Source: Jatrophihabitans sp.
GTDB taxonomy: Bacteria; Actinomycetota; Actinomycetes; Mycobacteriales; Jatrophihabitantaceae
Reading direction: 5' to 3'
NCBI GenBank assembly: GCA_025966255.1
Contig: JAOPVG010000186.1
Location: 1 to 16,482, forward strand
Length of the DNA: 16,482 bases
Shown here: piece by piece, positions 7,221 through 14,672 of the stretch
How the letters are laid out: every line of letters starts with the position of its first letter
How positions within the stretch are numbered: the stretch's first letter is position 1
The notes under the pieces: model-generated
The model's database searches: none
What the model saw: only the letters and a program-made list of their open reading frames with translations
Told to the model about the DNA's origin: nothing
Position numbers and translations under genes: made by a program

Positions 7221-9361
7221 CTGCGGGGCAGGCCGAGGATGCGCTCCGCAGCCAGCGTCAGCAGTACCTGGGACGTGCCGCCGGCGATGGTCAGGCAGCG
7301 GGTGAGCAAGAAGTTCTCCAGCGCCTCGCCCGCGATCAGCCCGTCCGGCCCGAGCAGGTCCAGCGCCGCTTCGGCCACCGACTGCCGATGCCGCACTCCG
7401 ATCAGCTTGCGCACGCTCGCGCCGGCGCCGTCGTCGTGACCCTCGATCCGGCGCAGCGTGGTGCGCAGGTCGAGCAGTGATCCGGCCAGCCCCTCGCCGA
7501 TCAGTGCCCCGAGCCGTTCGATGAGCGCCGCGTCATCGGTGCGGCCCAATTCGGCGGCCTGGTGCACGAGCCGCTCGACGACGTCGCCGATGCTGGATCC
7601 ACCGCCCATCGCGACCCGCTCGTGCGTCAGCGTGGTTCGGGCGAGCGGCCACCCACCGTTGATCTCGCCGACGACCAGGTCGTCCGGAACGAACACTGCG
7701 TCCAGGAAGACCTCGTTGAAAGCGGGGTCGCCGGTGATCTCGCGGAGCGGACGGATGTCGAGCCCGGCGCCGCGCATGTCGACGAGGAAGTAGGTGATGC
7801 CGCGATGCTTGGGCGCCTCGGGGTCGGTCCGGGCCAGGCAGATGCCCCAGTCGGCCCGGTCGGCCAGCGACGTCCAGACCTTCTGCCCGGTCAGCTGCCA
7901 GCCACCGTCGACGCGCTCGGCCCGGGTCCCCAAGGCGGCGAGGTCGGAGCCGGCGCCGGGCTCGCTGAACAGCTGGCACCACGTGATCTCGCCGTGCAGC
8001 GTCGGCCCGACGAACCGCCCGATCTGGCCGGGTGAACCGTGTCGCAGGATGGTCGGCACGGCCCAGCCGGCGATCACCAGATCCGGCCGCGCGACGCCGG
8101 CGCGGTGCAGTTCCTCGTCGATGAGCAGTTGCAGTTGCGGCGCGGCGTCTAGGCCGTATGGGCGCGGCCAGTGCGGCATGAGGTAACCGGAGTCGGCCAG
8201 CGCGCGGCGCCGGGCGTCGTCGTCGGAGATCGCCGCGATCGCCTCGGCCTGCGCCCGCACTCCGGCGCGGTCGACATCGGCGCCGAGTTCGACGTGCAGC
8301 ACCCGCCGCTCCCCCGCCAGCGTCAGCTCGGCCACCCGGCGCCGCCACGGCGCAGCGCCGCCGACGAGGTGTCGCAGAGCGATCGCCCGGCGCAGGTACA
8401 GGTGCGCGTCGTGCTCCCAGGTGAAGCCGATCCCGCCGAGCACCTGGATGCAGTCCTTGGCGTTGTCGACGGCCGCGTCGAGCGCGACTGATGCCGCCAC
8501 CGCGGCCGCCATCGGGTGCTGCGTCGGGTGGGTGACGCAACCGGCGGCGTCCCAGGCCACTGCGGCCGCGACCTCGGCCCGGCACAGCATCTCGGCGCAG
8601 AGGTGTTTGATCGCCTGAAAGCTGCCGATGGGGTGGCCGAACTGCTCGCGCACCTTCGCGTACTCGACCGCCGTCCGCAGGCACCACGCCGCGACGCCGG
8701 CGGCCTCGGCCGCAGCCAGCGTGGCCATCAGATCGTGCACGCGCTGCGTGGTCAGGCCGGCCAGGACGCTCGCCGCGGCGCCGTCGAGGTGCGCCTCACC
8801 GACGGTGCGCGAGAAGTCACCGGCCGGCAGGTCGAGCAGCTTCACGCCGGCCGCGTCCGGGTCGACGACGCACCACACGTCCTCGCCGGCGGACGTCCGA
8901 GCGGCCAGGAGCAGGATCCCCGTTCCGAGGACCGGGCGCGCCGTCCCGCACAGAAGCACCCCGCCGCTCGCCGCGGATTCGGCCCGTACATCGGAGCCCG
9001 CGGTTGCGATCCCGGCCGTGAGCTCACCGGCCGCCAGCCTCGACAGGATCTCCGGGTCGCCCGCGTGCTCGGCCAGGACGAGGCCCACGAGCGCCGTCGG
9101 CAGCACCGGCCCCGGCACGAGTGCATCGGCGGCCTGCTCCAAGGCGACGGCCAGGTCACCGACCGACCCGCCCCCGCCTCCTGCGGCCTCCGGTAGCGCG
9201 CTCGCGAGCACGCCCAGAGCTGCGAACTCCGGCCACAGGCCCCGCCAACGGTCGGCGTCGGACTCCAGGGCCCGGGACGCCTCGACCGGCTTGGCCCGCG
9301 CCGCCCACGAGCGCACGGAATCCGCGAGGGCCCGCTGGTTCTCGGTCATCGCGATGGGCAC
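7217..9361 (-). CDS. fadE34: FadE34/ChsE3-type fused double acyl-CoA dehydrogenase
   Basis: The 714-residue protein carries two acyl-CoA dehydrogenase units, close to the size of mycobacterial FadE34 (about 710), which oxidises C24 steroid CoA thioesters in an earlier side-chain cycle. The N-terminal unit (about 1-350) has REQFGHPIGSFQAIKH (239-254) and QVLGGIGFTWEHDAHLYL (306-323) and resembles the FadE28-like partner. The C-terminal unit (about 360-714) has FSEPGAGSDLAALG (465-478), LTGQKVWTSLADR and THERV with Glu581, the probable helix-G base; it resembles the FadE29-like catalytic unit. It is thus a covalent version of the two-subunit arrangement. The start is GTG 9361 with AGGAG (9367-9371) 5 bases upstream, preferred over ATG 9349 and over a longer frame through the operator. 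Adjacent divergent kstR matches the M. tuberculosis arrangement. Confidence 0.9.
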   Translation of the reverse strand: MPIAMTENQRALADSVRSWAARAKPVEASRALESDADRWRGLWPEFAALGVLASALPEAAGGGGGSVGDLAVALEQAADALVPGPVLPTALVGLVLAEHAGDPEILSRLAAGELTAGIATAGSDVRAESAASGGVLLCGTARPVLGTGILLLAARTSAGEDVWCVVDPDAAGVKLLDLPAGDFSRTVGEAHLDGAAASVLAGLTTQRVHDLMATLAAAEAAGVAAWCLRTAVEYAKVREQFGHPIGSFQAIKHLCAEMLCRAEVAAAVAWDAAGCVTHPTQHPMAAAVAASVALDAAVDNAKDCIQVLGGIGFTWEHDAHLYLRRAIALRHLVGGAAPWRRRVAELTLAGERRVLHVELGADVDRAGVRAQAEAIAAISDDDARRRALADSGYLMPHWPRPYGLDAAPQLQLLIDEELHRAGVARPDLVIAGWAVPTILRHGSPGQIGRFVGPTLHGEITWCQLFSEPGAGSDLAALGTRAERVDGGWQLTGQKVWTSLADRADWGICLARTDPEAPKHRGITYFLVDMRGAGLDIRPLREITGDPAFNEVFLDAVFVPDDLVVGEINGGWPLARTTLTHERVAMGGGSSIGDVVERLVHQAAELGRTDDAALIERLGALIGEGLAGSLLDLRTTLRRIEGHDDGAGASVRKLIGVRHRQSVAEAALDLLGPDGLIAGEALENFLLTRCLTIAGGTSQVLLTLAAERILGLPRS

Positions 9362-9366
9362 GGCAG

Positions 9367-9371
9367 CTCCT
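9367..9371 (-). promoter_or_regulatory. Shine-Dalgarno deciding the fadE34 start
   Basis: AGGAG on the minus strand, 5 bases before GTG 9361 and 17 before ATG 9349, makes the GTG the better start. Confidence 0.7.
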
Positions 9372-9396
9372 GGTTCGGCACACTCTTCCGGCGCCA

Positions 9397-9414
9397 ATAG
9401 TAGAACGCGTTCTA
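9397..9414 (-). promoter_or_regulatory. KstR operator and overlapping -10 of fadE34
   Basis: TAGAACGCGTTCTA (9401-9414) is a perfect palindrome fitting TnnAACnnGTTnnA. On the minus strand its last TA begins a candidate -10, TACTAT (9397-9402), which would start transcription about 29 bases before GTG 9361. TTCTCG at 9420-9425 is a weak -35 with 17-base spacing. Confidence 0.88.
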
Positions 9415-9457
9415 TCTCGCGAGAATACTGTGGCACAAAGCGAAGCTGACACGAATC

Positions 9458-9494
9458 TGAAACATGTTCCTATGACTATTGCCGGTGCTAGGGT
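9458..9494 (+). promoter_or_regulatory. Degenerate KstR box and candidate kstR promoter
   Basis: TGAAACATGTTCCT (9458-9471) keeps the AACnnGTT core but its last base departs from the consensus A. It fits moderate autoregulation of kstR, known in mycobacteria. Two -10 candidates follow: TATGAC (9471-9476) and TAGGGT (9489-9494). The second has TTCCTA (9467-9472) 16 bases upstream as a poor -35. The -10 choice is uncertain. Confidence 0.6.
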
Positions 9495-9529
9495 CAATTC
9501 TGTACCGAGACGACGGCGAGGAAACGACC

Positions 9530-10165
9530 ATGACCGCCTCACCCCGCGCCCGCGGAGCCAACGCGGCACCGACGGCCGATGAATTGGGCTCGTCCGCGCA
9601 ACGCGACCGCCGCAAGCGAATCCTCGATGCCACCCTCGCTCTCGCCTCGAAGGGCGGCTACGACGCGGTCCAGATGCGGGCCGTCGCCGAACGCGCCGAC
9701 GTCGCACTGGGCACTCTGTACCGCTACTTCCCGTCCAAGATCCATCTGCTCGTGTCCGCGCTCGCCCGCGAGCTGGAGCGCGTTCGTGAGCGCACCGAGC
9801 GCGTGACGATTCCCGGGGACAGCCCGTACGAGCGCCTGATGTTCATCCTCGCCCGTATCACCAAGGGCCTGCAGCGCGACCCGCAGCTGACCGAAGCGAT
9901 GACCCGCGCGTTCATGTTCGCTGACGCCTCGGCCGCGGCCGAGGTCGATCACGTCGGCCTGCTCATGGACCGTATGTTCGCCCGGGCGCTGACCGAGGAC
10001 GAGCCGAACGAGGAGCAGCTGGCGATCGCCCGCGTCATCAGCGATGTATGGCTGTCGAACCTCGTGGCCTGGGTGACCCGCCGCGCGTCGGCGACCGACG
10101 TCGCCCAGCGCTTGGAGCTCACGATCGGGCTGCTGCTCGGGCAGCGCAACGCCGCCACTCTCTGA
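9530..10165 (+). CDS. kstR: KstR, TetR-family repressor of sterol catabolism
   Basis: The 211-residue protein has a TetR N-terminal DNA-binding domain (about 26-75) with GGYDAVQMRAVAERADVALG (42-61) and the recognition-helix end LYRYFPSK (63-70). Its ligand-binding domain closely follows KstR: LTEAMTRAFMFADASAAAEV and, near the C-terminus, ARVISDVWLSNLVAWVTRRA. KstR represses cholesterol side-chain and uptake genes and is released by 3-oxo-cholestenoyl-type CoA thioesters. The start is ATG 9530 with GAGGA (9518-9522) 7 bases upstream, preferred over an in-frame TTG at 9479 that lies within the promoter region. The perfect KstR boxes nearby support the assignment independently of the protein. 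Confidence 0.95.
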   Translation: MTASPRARGANAAPTADELGSSAQRDRRKRILDATLALASKGGYDAVQMRAVAERADVALGTLYRYFPSKIHLLVSALARELERVRERTERVTIPGDSPYERLMFILARITKGLQRDPQLTEAMTRAFMFADASAAAEVDHVGLLMDRMFARALTEDEPNEEQLAIARVISDVWLSNLVAWVTRRASATDVAQRLELTIGLLLGQRNAATL

Positions 10166-10264
10166 TCCGACAAGGGCAACGCCTGGGTGCTTACCTCGGG
10201 GCCCGCGTACCTTGACTGGTAAGGAATACTAACGTCTGAATACAGAAGCGCTTAACGGCGCGCG
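10166..10264. other. Intergenic region kstR to methyltransferase
   Basis: This stretch holds no convincing gene. TTGACT (10212-10217) looks like a -35, but no good -10 lies at 16-18 bases. CTTACC (10189-10194) and GGTAAG (10218-10223) form a small inverted repeat. CTGAATACAG (10236-10245) recalls, minus one base, the CTGTAnTACAG units upstream of dop. No T-rich terminator follows kstR. Confidence 0.4.
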
Positions 10265-10270
10265 AAGGAG
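10265..10270 (+). promoter_or_regulatory. Shine-Dalgarno pointing to an ATC start
   Basis: AAGGAG, the strongest ribosome-binding site in the region, is followed after 5 bases by ATC (10276-10278), in frame with the methyltransferase. No ATG, GTG or TTG in that frame occurs between the upstream stop (10237-10239) and GTG 10369. Confidence 0.6.
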
Positions 10271-10275
10271 ACGTC

Positions 10276-11046
10276 ATCACCGGTACCAACTCGACGCACC
10301 CGCCCCTATCCATAACGCTCCCCCGTTCCGACGGCGATCTGGACCAGAACGAGGAGTACTGCCACATCGTGGTCGACGGTGAGTCGCGCCGGATCCGGTT
10401 CCACGACTACGCGGAGATCTACAAGATCCCGGGCATGTACGAGAAGTTGTTCGCCGACATGCTGGAATGCACCTCACCCGACGTCGTCGCCGGCCTGCTC
10501 GCCGACGCAGTGGACGCTGCCGGGCAGGACATGGCCTCGGTGCGCGTGCTGGACTTCGGTGCCGGAAACGGGATGGTCGCCGAGGCGCTCGCCGCGAAGG
10601 GCGTCACCACCATAGTCGGTGTCGACCTGCTCCCCGAGGCCCGCGCGGCCGCCATGCGTGACCGACCTGGGCTCTATGGCGACTACATCGCCGGCGACGT
10701 GACCGCCCTCGATGTCGAACAGCACGACAGCATCGTCGAGGCGCAGCTGAACTGCCTCACCTGCGTCGCCGCCTTGGGTTTCGACGACGTCCCGCCGGCC
10801 GCGTTCGCCGCGGCGTTCAACTACGTGGTCAGCTCCGGTTGGTGCGCCTTCAACCTGCGCGACCGGTACGTCGACGAGCCCAGCGCGTTCTCCCGGTTGC
10901 TGGATCGGATGATCGCCGAGGGCGTGCTCGTAGATGCGTCCCACGTGCGGTACCACCACCGGCTCGCGGTGAGCGGTGAGCCACTGGAGTACGACGCCGT
11001 GATCGCGCGCAAGACCCGCGACATTCCGGAGTCGTGGATCGGCTGA
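10276..11046 (+). CDS. Class I SAM-dependent methyltransferase (start uncertain: ATC 10276 or GTG 10369)
   Basis: From ATC 10276 the protein has 256 residues; from GTG 10369 it has 225. The Rossmann motif I VLDFGAGNG (60-68 counted from the GTG) and the acidic end of strand 2 (IVGVDLLPEA) are clear, followed by GDYIAGDVTAL and NCLTCVAALGFDDVPPAAF. The segment between the two starts (RSDGDLDQNEEYCHIVVDG) reads smoothly into FHDYAEIYKIPGMYE and looks like genuine family sequence, so I favour the longer form. Before GTG 10369 the only ribosome-site-like sequence is GAGGAG 12 bases away, a long spacing. The substrate is unknown. The gene has no KstR box and ends 12 bases from the convergent dop. 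An ATC start, a sequencing error of an ATG, or the shorter form remain alternatives. Confidence 0.8.
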   Translation: MTGTNSTHPPLSITLPRSDGDLDQNEEYCHIVVDGESRRIRFHDYAEIYKIPGMYEKLFADMLECTSPDVVAGLLADAVDAAGQDMASVRVLDFGAGNGMVAEALAAKGVTTIVGVDLLPEARAAAMRDRPGLYGDYIAGDVTALDVEQHDSIVEAQLNCLTCVAALGFDDVPPAAFAAAFNYVVSSGWCAFNLRDRYVDEPSAFSRLLDRMIAEGVLVDASHVRYHHRLAVSGEPLEYDAVIARKTRDIPESWIG

Positions 11047-11058
11047 TCAGCAACGGGC

Positions 11059-12588
11059 TCAGCGAGCGGCGTTAAGAGCCTCGATGAGCGCGCTCGCTGT
11101 CTTGCAGCGGTCCAACAGGTCACCGACGTGTGCCTTGGTGCCGCGCTGCGGTTCCAGCATCGGCACCCGGACGAGCGACTCGCGTCCGACATCGAAGATC
11201 ACCGAGTCCCACGACGCGGCCGCCACCGAGGCTCCGTAGCGGCGCAGGCACTCACCGCGGAAGTAGGCGCGGGTGTCCTCGGGCGGTGCGTTCACCGCTG
11301 TACTGGCGGCACCGGGGCTGAGCAGCGTCTGGAACGCGCCGCGGGAGACCAGCCGGTTGTACAGGCCCTTCTCCGGCCGCACGTCGGCGTATTGCAGATC
11401 GACCAACTGCAGACGGGACGAGTCCCACTCCAGATTGTCGCGGTCGCGGTAGCCCTCGAGCAGCCGGAGCTTCGCCACCCAGTCGAGCTCGTTGGCCAGT
11501 TGCATCGCATCGCTGCCGAGCCGCGCCAGCACCGACTCCCAGCGGTCGAGCACGTCGCGGGTCTGGTCGTCGGCGTCGTCGCCCATGCGGTCGTCGACGA
11601 ACTTTCGGGCGCGGTCTAGGTACTCGCCCTGCAGGTCGAGCGCGGTGATCGAGCGTCCGTCGGTGAGCTGGATGGCGTGACGCAGGGACGGGTCGTGCGA
11701 CACCTCGTGCAGTTCGCGGACGGGCTGGGCGATGGCGAGGTCGTCGGCGAGGAAATTGTCCTCGATCATGGCCAGGACGAGCGCCGCGGTGCCCACCTTG
11801 AGGTAGGTGGAGATCTCGGACATGTTCGCGTCGCCGATGATCACGTGCAGACGCCGATATCGGTCGGCGTCGGCGTGCGGCTCGTCGCGGGTGTTGACGA
11901 TCGGACGCTTCAGCGTGGTCTCCAGCCCGACCTCCACCTCGAAGAAGTCGGCGCGCTGCGAGATCTGGAAACCGGCGGTGCGCCCGTCCTGGCCGAGACC
12001 GACGCGGCCGGCGCCGCAGATGACCTGTCGGGTGACGAAGAACGGCACGAGGTGACGCACCAGTGACGCGAACGGGGTGTCCCGTCGGCACAGGTAGTTC
12101 TCGTGCGCGCCGTACGACGCGCCCTTGTTGTCGGTGTTGTTCTTGTAGAGGTTGATCACCGGGTTGACGCCGGGCATCGTCGGGAGGCGGCGGATGGCCT
12201 CCAGCATCACCAGCTCGCCGGCCTTGTCCCACCGCACGACGTCGAGCGGATTCGTCACCTCGGGGCTGGAGTACTCGGGGTGCGCATGGTCGACGTACAG
12301 GCGGGCGCCGTTGGGCAGGATGACATTGGCCATCCCGGCGTCCTCTTCGGCGTCGATGAACTCCTGCGCCACCGTGCCGCTGCCGCCGCCGAGATCGAAT
12401 CCGCGGGCGTCACGCAGCGGCGATTCCTCCTCGAAGTCCCAGCTGGCGCGGCGGGACCGGCCCGCCGGCAACGTGCTCGCGTAGGCGTTCACCACCTGGG
12501 CCGAGAGCAGCATGGCGTTCGCAGCGGGCTGGCCGGGCAGGCTGACACCGTACTCGACCTCGGTGCCCATCACGCGTCTAACCGTCAC
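11059..12588 (-). CDS. dop: Dop, deamidase/depupylase of Pup
   Basis: The 509-residue protein belongs to the Dop/PafA carboxylate-amine ligase-like family. Dop deamidates the C-terminal Gln of Pup and removes Pup from tagged proteins. Visible are the metal/ATP-binding GTEVEYG (8-14, Glu10 and Glu12), the Dop-loop region from [10 protein letters not shown] (59-68) to about 85, which PafA lacks, the [14 protein letters not shown] block (97-110) with Asp100 matching the conserved active-site Asp95 of M. tuberculosis Dop, [17 protein letters not shown], and [20 protein letters not shown] 12588 gives seven residues before the conserved Gly; GTG 12573 is an alternative, and the Shine-Dalgarno (GGGG) is weak. 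Unusually, no pup follows: the next gene, 12 bases away, is a convergent methyltransferase. Confidence 0.95.
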   Translation of the reverse strand: MTVRRVMGTEVEYGVSLPGQPAANAMLLSAQVVNAYASTLPAGRSRRASWDFEEESPLRDARGFDLGGGSGTVAQEFIDAEEDAGMANVILPNGARLYVDHAHPEYSSPEVTNPLDVVRWDKAGELVMLEAIRRLPTMPGVNPVINLYKNNTDNKGASYGAHENYLCRRDTPFASLVRHLVPFFVTRQVICGAGRVGLGQDGRTAGFQISQRADFFEVEVGLETTLKRPIVNTRDEPHADADRYRRLHVIIGDANMSEISTYLKVGTAALVLAMIEDNFLADDLAIAQPVRELHEVSHDPSLRHAIQLTDGRSITALDLQGEYLDRARKFVDDRMGDDADDQTRDVLDRWESVLARLGSDAMQLANELDWVAKLRLLEGYRDRDNLEWDSSRLQLVDLQYADVRPEKGLYNRLVSRGAFQTLLSPGAASTAVNAPPEDTRAYFRGECLRRYGASVAAASWDSVIFDVGRESLVRVPMLEPQRGTKAHVGDLLDRCKTASALIEALNAAR

Positions 12589-12724
12589 GACCCCAGGCTA
12601 CGGCGCAGGTCGCGCAGCGTCCTCTTCCGGGCCGTTTCGAGATCTACGCGCGGCGCAGGGCAAGGTCGTTCTGATTCTGTACTACAGCTGTAATACAGAA
12701 CCGAAGACACCTGTCGCCGCGGCC
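12589..12724. other. Intergenic region upstream of dop
   Basis: These 136 bases separate the M48 protease stop from the dop start. The region contains the AT-rich double palindrome described separately and presumably the dop promoter. No clean -35/-10 pair was identified. Confidence 0.5.
12675..12700. promoter_or_regulatory. AT-rich double palindrome, BlaI/CopY-like operator candidate
   Basis: The 26-base inverted repeat pairs at 12 of 13 positions. It consists of two abutting 11-base palindromes, CTGTACTACAG (12677-12687) and CTGTAATACAG (12688-12698). Its centre is TACAGCTGTA (12683-12692), which fits the TACAnnTGTA core known for BlaI/MecI/CopY-family repressors. It lies 87-112 bases upstream of dop GTG in an otherwise GC-rich sequence. 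There is no T-run, so a terminator is less likely. The binding protein is inferred, not seen in the window. Confidence 0.6.
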
Positions 12725-14662
12725 TCAGGCGACGAGCGGGGGCAGCGGGCAGTGCAAGATCGCGCACGCCGCCCGCAACAGCTCCGCCTCCTCGGCGGTG
12801 AGCACACCGTCATCCGAGACAGCCGTCACAAGTGCCTCGACCAGCACCTGCTTGTTGCGCGGATCGAGGGTGTTGAGCGCGTCCCAGCCGGCGTCGAGGG
12901 TGCGCCACGGGTCGCCGGGCGGGACGAAGGGCACCTGCTCGCCCGGCAGGAGTCGCGCCACTGCGGCGGCGAAGGCGTGTTCGGCCGCGGCCGGGTTCGG
13001 GTTGCCCGCGGCGGCCAGGGCGGCGAGCAGCGAGAGCGCCGCATCACGCACGGCCGACGTGCTCACGCGGCCGGCCTTCGAGCGCCGAGCCGGGTTGGCG
13101 GCATCCGCGAGGTACGTGCCGATGACGCGGGTCACGCAGTACTCGAACACGGTGATCTCGCCGTCGACCCGGGCCAGCTCGTCGAGCGCCTTGACGAGCG
13201 CCTCGCGCTGCTTGGCCGGACGGGCCGCGAGCTGGGGGGCCGCGATCTCGGCCAACGGCAGGCGCAGTACCGCAGCGAGCCGGCTCAGCTGGGGGGCCAG
13301 GTCCGCCGCCGCGTCGGCCGTCAGCCGGCCGAGCCGCGCGCTGATGATCTGCAACTGCCTCGGCCGTAGCTCCGGGCGCGGGTCGAGCAGCATGGCGACG
13401 ACGAGCGGGACGGAGGTGCTGACCTGGCTGGCGAGCGTGCGGAACTCGTCGGGGATCTGGCTGTTGAGCCGCGCTCCGCGGGACAGGTCGTCGGACGTGA
13501 TCGTGCCGACCCGCTGGCTCACCGCGGTGGGCTCGAGCCGCACCGTCGAAGCCGCCGAGGGAGCGGGGGCCGGTCGGGGCGGCCGCGCCGCTGCCCCACT
13601 GGGCCGTCCGCCGGTTCGTCCGCCGGTCAGGCCCAGCGACAGGTCCTCGGCCAGACCGTCGGGGGGCTGCTGCGCCCACTCCTGCTGGAGGCGCTCCAGC
13701 TCGTCCGGCCGGAAGGTCGGATCGAGGGCCGCGATCCGCTCCGCCAGCGGCGGGTGCGTGGCGTAGAGCTGGGAGATCCGGCGCTTGCCCTCGCCGAAGA
13801 GCATGTGGTTGATCTGCTTCTCGCCGTGCGCGTCGGTCAGCACCGATCCGTCCGGCAGGCCCGCGATCTTCTTCAAGGCACCGACGAGTCCGGTGGTCTG
13901 GCGGGTGAACTGCACGGACGACGCGTCGGCCAGCCACTCCCGCTGCCGGCTCACCGCGGCCTTGATCAAGCCGGCGAAGAACTGGCCGACGAAGCCGAGC
14001 ACGATCAACGCGATCGCCACGAACAGCAGCGGGTTGCCCTTGCGGGAGTCGCGTCCCCCGCCGAACTGCAGGAAGCGCAGGCCGATCAGCCCGAGCAGCA
14101 GGATGCCGTTGAGCAGCCCGATCAGCCGCACGTTGATCCGCATGTCGCCGTTGAGGACGTGGCTGAACTCGTGCCCGATCACGCCCTGCAGCTCGTCGCG
14201 GTTCAGGGTGTCCAGCGCGCCGGAGGTGACGGTGATAGCGGCGTCGGCCGGGCTGTAACCGGCGGCGAAAGCATTGATCCCCGGCTCCTGCTCCAGCACG
14301 AACAGGCGTGGCATCGGCACGCCGGATGCGATCGACATCTCCTCGACGACGTTGGCGAAGCGGCGAAGGCGCGGATCGGTGGTGCTGGGATCGACGGCCA
14401 CCGCGCCCACGGACTGGGCGACGGCCGCGCCGCCGGCGCGCAACGCGATCATCTTGGTGGCCGTTCCTCCGGCGATGACCAGCAGCGTGAAGACACTGGC
14501 GGCGATCACGGCGCTGGTGATCGTCGAGGCCGGGGCGTTCCGCTCGAGGATGACGACGACGAGGTCCACCCCGGCGACGATCGACGCGACCGCGAGGATG
14601 AACAGGACGACGAGCTTGACCGTGCTGCCGCGGGCCGCGCGCTGCCGTTCGAAGAAGTTCAC
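12725..14662 (-). CDS. M48-family membrane zinc metalloprotease with long C-terminal extension
   Basis: The 645-residue protein begins with an HtpX/Ste24-like M48 domain. HEFSH (164-168) gives two zinc ligands and the catalytic Glu, and Glu242 in REWLADA is the likely third ligand. Hydrophobic segments near 15-37, 45-66, 178-200 and 210-232 would place it in the cytoplasmic membrane. After about residue 330 comes a Pro/Ala/Gly-rich linker (330-385) and a helical Ala-rich region to 645, with two acidic helix-loop segments, ARVDGEITVFEY (497-508) and SDDGVLTAEEAELL (616-629), that recall TerB-type domains; this is inference. It starts at GTG 14662, 10 bases after lemA, without a Shine-Dalgarno, suggesting translational coupling. 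LemA-M48 pairs are a known arrangement in membrane quality control. At roughly twice the HtpX size it is not plain HtpX. Confidence 0.88.
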   Translation of the reverse strand: MNFFERQRAARGSTVKLVVLFILAVASIVAGVDLVVVILERNAPASTITSAVIAASVFTLLVIAGGTATKMIALRAGGAAVAQSVGAVAVDPSTTDPRLRRFANVVEEMSIASGVPMPRLFVLEQEPGINAFAAGYSPADAAITVTSGALDTLNRDELQGVIGHEFSHVLNGDMRINVRLIGLLNGILLLGLIGLRFLQFGGGRDSRKGNPLLFVAIALIVLGFVGQFFAGLIKAAVSRQREWLADASSVQFTRQTTGLVGALKKIAGLPDGSVLTDAHGEKQINHMLFGEGKRRISQLYATHPPLAERIAALDPTFRPDELERLQQEWAQQPPDGLAEDLSLGLTGGRTGGRPSGAAARPPRPAPAPSAASTVRLEPTAVSQRVGTITSDDLSRGARLNSQIPDEFRTLASQVSTSVPLVVAMLLDPRPELRPRQLQIISARLGRLTADAAADLAPQLSRLAAVLRLPLAEIAAPQLAARPAKQREALVKALDELARVDGEITVFEYCVTRVIGTYLADAANPARRSKAGRVSTSAVRDAALSLLAALAAAGNPNPAAAEHAFAAAVARLLPGEQVPFVPPGDPWRTLDAGWDALNTLDPRNKQVLVEALVTAVSDDGVLTAEEAELLRAACAILHCPLPPLVA

Positions 14663-14672
14663 GATTGCAGCG

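Noticed and set aside
9479..9529. TTG start giving KstR 17 extra residues
   Set aside because: It would put the coding start within the promoter region; ATG 9530 has GAGGA at 7 bases.
10189..10223. CTTACC/GGTAAG inverted repeat after kstR as a terminator or operator
   Set aside because: Six-base arms 23 bases apart without a T-run are too weak to call.
11047..11058. Search for pup or a terminator between dop and the methyltransferase
   Set aside because: Only 12 bases separate the convergent stops; there is room for neither.
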